Positions 6,180 through 7,418 of a stretch of DNA of 7,418 nucleotides are shown piece after piece. Each line of letters opens with the position of its first letter. Positions within the stretch are counted from its first letter, which is position 1. The position numbers and the translations under genes are program-made. This DNA is from a candidate division TA06 bacterium (GTDB lineage Bacteria; Hydrothermota; DG-26; E44-bin18; JADFOU01), in assembly GCA_022562655.1 (NCBI GenBank), contig JADFOU010000098.1:1-7418 (forward strand). The letters run 5' to 3'. The notes under the pieces are model-generated. The model worked only from the letters and a program-made list of their open reading frames with translations, had not been told where the DNA came from and did no database searches.

Positions 6180-6221
6180 CTTACTTTAGTAAGTTTCTAA
6201 TTTAAAATAACTTATAAGTTA
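6180..6221. promoter_or_regulatory. Two related palindromes upstream of the sigma-54 site
   Basis: CTTACTTTAGTAAG (6180-6193) is symmetric except for its TT centre, and TAACTTATAAGTTA (6208-6221) is a perfect 14-bp palindrome. Both are built from ACTT/AAGT half-sites, and their centres are 28 bp apart. They end 47 and 19 bp before the sigma-54-type -24 box, so they are candidate activator binding sites. They are AT-rich, so chance symmetry is possible. Confidence 0.4.
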
Positions 6222-6240
6222 ATTCCCCTTCTTCCCACTT

Positions 6241-6256
6241 TGGCACACTTTTTGCA
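6241..6256 (+). promoter_or_regulatory. Sigma-54-type (-24/-12) promoter
   Basis: TGGCAC (6241-6246), five bases, then TTGCA (6252-6256) matches the sigma-54 consensus TGGCAC-N5-TTGCA exactly. The GG and GC pairs are separated by the required 10 bases. The predicted start is near 6267, reading rightward. Directly downstream lies only a 21-codon ORF (6293-6358) without a well-placed ribosome-binding site, then antisense to the transposase remnant. The next plus-strand gene starts at 7183. The promoter may have been cut off from its gene by an insertion, or may drive a non-coding transcript. Confidence 0.55.
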
Positions 6257-6332
6257 CTGTATTATAGAATAATAAGGAATTTTATCCCAAAAATGGGGTT
6301 AAAAATCAGTATTCACCAAGGGCTTCACAAAA

Positions 6333-6782
6333 CTAAAGGTTTGGGAGAAAGCTCTTGATGAAGCGAATCTTGTCTTTGTTGCCGGTTTTGACAGCGGTTA
6401 GGGCAACAAGAAGAACAGTAATGTGAGCAGTAGTGCAATGATTGGCTGTAGTGTTTAATCCTTTGATAGATGGGTCTTGCATGCACAGAGTTAGAAGACG
6501 AGAGAATATTCTCTCAGAACCAGTTCGCATATTGTAGGTCTTTTTGAAGGCTTGTGAGCCGTAATCAATGTTCTTTCTAATATTTTTAACTCATCTTATT
6601 ATTTAGATAGGCGACGCATCCATTGCCATTTACGAATCGGGGATGATTCCAGGGACAGTGGGGATCTGCTTGGCAAAGCTCTTTGAATGAGTAATGGGGC
6701 AAACAAATTTGCGGCGTATTTTACCTCGATCTTTGAACTTGCCCCAGTATATCATTTCAAACTTCATTAAATAAAACCAAAT
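6333..6782 (-). pseudogene. Decayed 3' part of a transposase gene
   Basis: Three consecutive minus-strand frames read as one degraded protein end. Frame 1 (6755 to 6630) gives MIYWGKFKDRGKIRRKFVCP and a following ITHSKSF, then a stop. Frame 2 (6636 to 6586) gives VNGNGCVAYLNNKM, then a stop. Frame 3 (6590 to 6333) gives an 85-residue tail with IDYGSQAFKKTYNMRTGSER, IFSRL, ANHCTTAHITVLLVALTAVK and a final IRFIKSFLPNL. The arrangement of RRKFVCP, a GxGC-AYL strand, then RTGSERIFSRL and a hydrophobic AHI-LLVAL helix resembles the C-terminal part of DDE-type insertion-sequence transposases, where the SER-SRL glutamate is the last catalytic acid. At least two frameshifts and missing N-terminal domains show it is dead. 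Its upstream edge meets the copied promoter block at 6783. I cannot name the IS family and see no clear terminal repeats. Confidence 0.75.
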
Positions 6783-6788
6783 AGCCAT

Positions 6789-6835
6789 ATCGAATTATAA
6801 CTATACATGACCATCTCTACCTTGTCAAGAAAAAA
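6789..6835. repeat. Repeat unit 2: diverged copy of the ompA-family promoter
   Basis: This aligns to 5691-5737 at 39 of 47 positions without gaps and in the same orientation. It keeps a minus-strand -35 TTGACA (6828-6823), a 17-nt spacer and -10 TATAGT (6805-6800), so it may still fire leftward into the transposase remnant. In place of the ompA leader, ribosome-binding site and GTG, the block runs straight into AGCCATATC (6783-6791). Confidence 0.7.
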
Positions 6836-6875
6836 AACCCGAGTTTTTTTGCAATAAGTGTCATTTTTTCTTGAC
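6824..6875. repeat. Inverted repeat between back-to-back -35 regions
   Basis: GTCAAGAAAAAA (6824-6835) pairs with TTTTTTCTTGAC (6864-6875). Inside it, AAAAAAAC (6831-6838) pairs with GTTTTTTT (6843-6850) around CCGA. The arms carry the -35 boxes of a leftward and a rightward promoter, so the segment looks like a divergent promoter core. Confidence 0.6.
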
Positions 6876-6899
6876 GGACTCTGTTTTTTTAAGTATTCT
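6871..6899 (+). promoter_or_regulatory. Sigma-70-type promoter reading toward the secreted-protein gene
   Basis: TTGACG (6871-6876), a 17-nt spacer and TATTCT (6894-6899) predict a start near 6906. The -35 lies at the end of the 19-base AGTGTCATTTTTTCTTGAC motif (6857-6875), which is identical to the ompA-family promoter motif on the other strand (5744-5726). An intrinsic terminator follows about 77 nt after the predicted start. Confidence 0.6.
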
Positions 6900-6905
6900 A
6901 ATTTC

Positions 6906-7011
6906 CAAATTCCCTCAGCGAAACTTTGCAGACCCGGACCTATTCATGAACCCTTGTAGATTAACGTTCCAGAAGTCATTCGAGTTCTACATCACGGTGT
7001 AGAACTTTTTT
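6906..7011 (+). ncRNA. Candidate leader RNA or small RNA ending in a terminator
   Basis: Promoter 6871-6899 and the terminator at 6983-7027 bound a transcript of about 105 nt with no credible ORF. TGTAGA (6955-6960) can pair with TCTACA (6986-6991), which is the left arm of the terminator, giving a possible antiterminator. TTCATGAA (6943-6950) is a short palindrome. The sequence does not match any riboswitch consensus I could recall (TPP, SAM, cyclic di-GMP-I, glycine, purine, fluoride, guanidine). The boundaries are predicted, not measured. Confidence 0.4.
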
Positions 7012-7027
7012 ATTTTTTATTTTTTGA
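6983..7027 (+). terminator. Intrinsic terminator before the secreted-protein gene
   Basis: AGTTCTACA (6983-6991) pairs with TGTAGAACT (6998-7006) over 9 perfect base pairs around TCACGG. It is followed at once by a long T-rich tract broken only by two single As. It ends any rightward transcript from 6906, so expression of the gene at 7183 needs read-through (attenuation) or a promoter below it. Confidence 0.85.
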
Positions 7028-7035
7028 AAAAGTGT

Positions 7036-7065
7036 TTGTCAAGATTTTATGTAAGTGACTGTAAT
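7036..7065 (+). promoter_or_regulatory. Possible second promoter below the terminator
   Basis: TTGTCA (7036-7041), an 18-nt spacer and TGTAAT (7060-7065) each differ from the sigma-70 consensus at one base. It would bypass the terminator and give a start near 7072, about 20 nt before the first Shine-Dalgarno. TTGTCAAGA (7036-7044) also occurs in both promoter-copy blocks. Confidence 0.4.
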
Positions 7066-7107
7066 GGCTGCGGTTCAAAAATTCAAGTAATAAGGAGGTG
7101 AGATATA

Positions 7108-7149
7108 TTGGCAAAAGAGATTCTAATTTTCGTAGGCTTTTGCAGTTAA
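7108..7149 (+). CDS. Possible 13-codon leader ORF
   Basis: AAGGAGGTG (7092-7100) lies 7 nt before a TTG that opens 13 codons (MAKEILIFVGFCS) and a TAA, ending 15 nt before the next Shine-Dalgarno. The ribosome-binding site is as good as that of the real gene downstream, so translation is plausible. No run of regulatory codons is present. It may instead be a decayed duplicate of the downstream start region. Confidence 0.3.
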   Translation: MAKEILIFVGFCS

Positions 7150-7164
7150 ATTTCATCTAAACTT

Positions 7165-7173
7165 AAGGAGGTG
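7165..7173 (+). promoter_or_regulatory. Strong Shine-Dalgarno of the secreted-protein gene
   Basis: AAGGAGGTG lies 9 nt before ATG 7183. It fixes the start and is far stronger than the signals before holB, metG and capA, suggesting high expression. It repeats the box at 7092-7100. Confidence 0.85.
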
Positions 7174-7182
7174 AAAAAGTAA

Positions 7183-7418
7183 ATGTCAAAAAAGAGTTTA
7201 ATACATCTTGCGGGTTTATCCTTCATCCTGGGACTTTCACTTGTCACCACAGTTTCAGCTGAGCGGTCCTGCATCGAGAAGGGAAAAGGCGTCTGCATGA
7301 AGTGGAATCAATTCTGGCTGGACAATCCTGTTGACATCGAATTCAACGGTGCAATCACTATTGACGGCGACATCTCGGACTGGCCTGCATCAGCCAAGGT
7401 AGGAGAGCTCTGGGTAGC
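7183..7418 (+). CDS. Secreted protein, N-terminal part (runs off window)
   Basis: The first 78 codons are visible. MSKKSLIHLAGLSFILGLSL and then VTTVSA form a classical signal peptide with a likely cut after A26. The mature start ERSCIEKGKGVCMKWNQFWL has two cysteines (C30, C38) that could form a disulfide in the periplasm or outside the cell. From about 56, AITIDGDISDWPASAKVGEL matches the opening strand of many CBM9-like / DOMON-type beta-sandwich domains (I-DG-ISDW), also seen in ethylbenzene-dehydrogenase-like haem or sugar-binding proteins. That assignment rests on about 20 residues and is tentative. No CXXCH haem site appears in the visible part. The start is fixed by the perfect Shine-Dalgarno at 7165-7173. 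Upstream lie two candidate sigma-70 promoters, an intrinsic terminator and a possible leader ORF. Confidence 0.8.
   Translation, partial: MSKKSLIHLAGLSFILGLSLVTTVSAERSCIEKGKGVCMKWNQFWLDNPVDIEFNGAITIDGDISDWPASAKVGELWV

Noticed and set aside
6293..6358. 21-codon plus-strand ORF downstream of the sigma-54 site
   Set aside because: The only purine-rich box is about 15 nt upstream, too far, and the ORF overlaps the end of the transposase remnant; a chance ORF is more likely.
5726..6875. A complete insertion sequence bounded by the 19-bp inverted repeats
   Set aside because: Flanking bases show no target-site duplication, and both repeats coincide with -35 promoter boxes, so I treat them as promoter motifs first; kept only as an alternative in the findings.
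1..7418. CRISPR array, tRNA or rRNA genes, defence cassette
   Set aside because: No regularly spaced repeats, no tRNA cloverleaf or rRNA-like sequence, and no nuclease, toxin or similar genes in any readable frame.

Overview
The window looks like a chromosomal segment of a Gram-negative-type (diderm) bacterium. The evidence is a peptidoglycan-binding OmpA/MotB-type lipoprotein, a CapA-type exported protein and a secreted protein with a classical signal peptide. The holB-metG pairing is often found in Desulfobacterota and Firmicutes (tmk-holB-ricT-metG type clusters). The many short GC-rich palindromes resemble repeats I recall from uncultured Desulfobacterota, Nitrospirota and Omnitrophota genomes. 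I cannot name the species, and the phylum is an inference.

Layout. (1) 96-3290, plus strand: holB (clamp-loader delta' subunit) followed after 66 bases by metG (methionyl-tRNA synthetase with a C-terminal tRNA-binding domain). (2) 3291-3454: a short convergent gap with a palindromic repeat. (3) 3455-4513, minus strand: an exported CapA-family metallophosphatase-like protein. (4) 4514-4900: a gap packed with different small palindromes. (5) 4901-5656, minus strand: an OmpA-family lipoprotein with its own strong sigma-70-type promoter. (6) 5657-7182: about 1.5 kb with no intact gene. It holds a minus-strand frame broken by an amber stop, a well-matched sigma-54-type promoter next to two palindromes, the decayed 3' part of a transposase gene, a diverged copy of the ompA promoter, and a second promoter followed by a perfect intrinsic terminator. 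The last two look like an attenuator leader or small RNA unit. After them come a possible 13-codon leader ORF and two very similar Shine-Dalgarno regions. (7) 7183-7418, plus strand: the start of a secreted protein that runs off the window.

Themes. The first theme is palindromic repeats inside reading frames. Two unrelated palindromes lie in frame within holB, and a third lies just after the capA signal peptide. They add surface-type or linker residues without breaking the genes, and related repeats fill the neighbouring gaps. The second theme is regulatory DNA in the 1.5 kb accessory gap. A 19-base promoter motif occurs at ompA and again, inverted, upstream of the secreted-protein gene. A third partial copy of the ompA promoter abuts the transposase remnant and appears to have lost the ompA ribosome-binding site by deletion between two ATATC repeats. 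I see no defence system, CRISPR array, tRNA or rRNA. The most novel content is the layered regulatory region before the secreted-protein gene and the in-frame repeat insertions.
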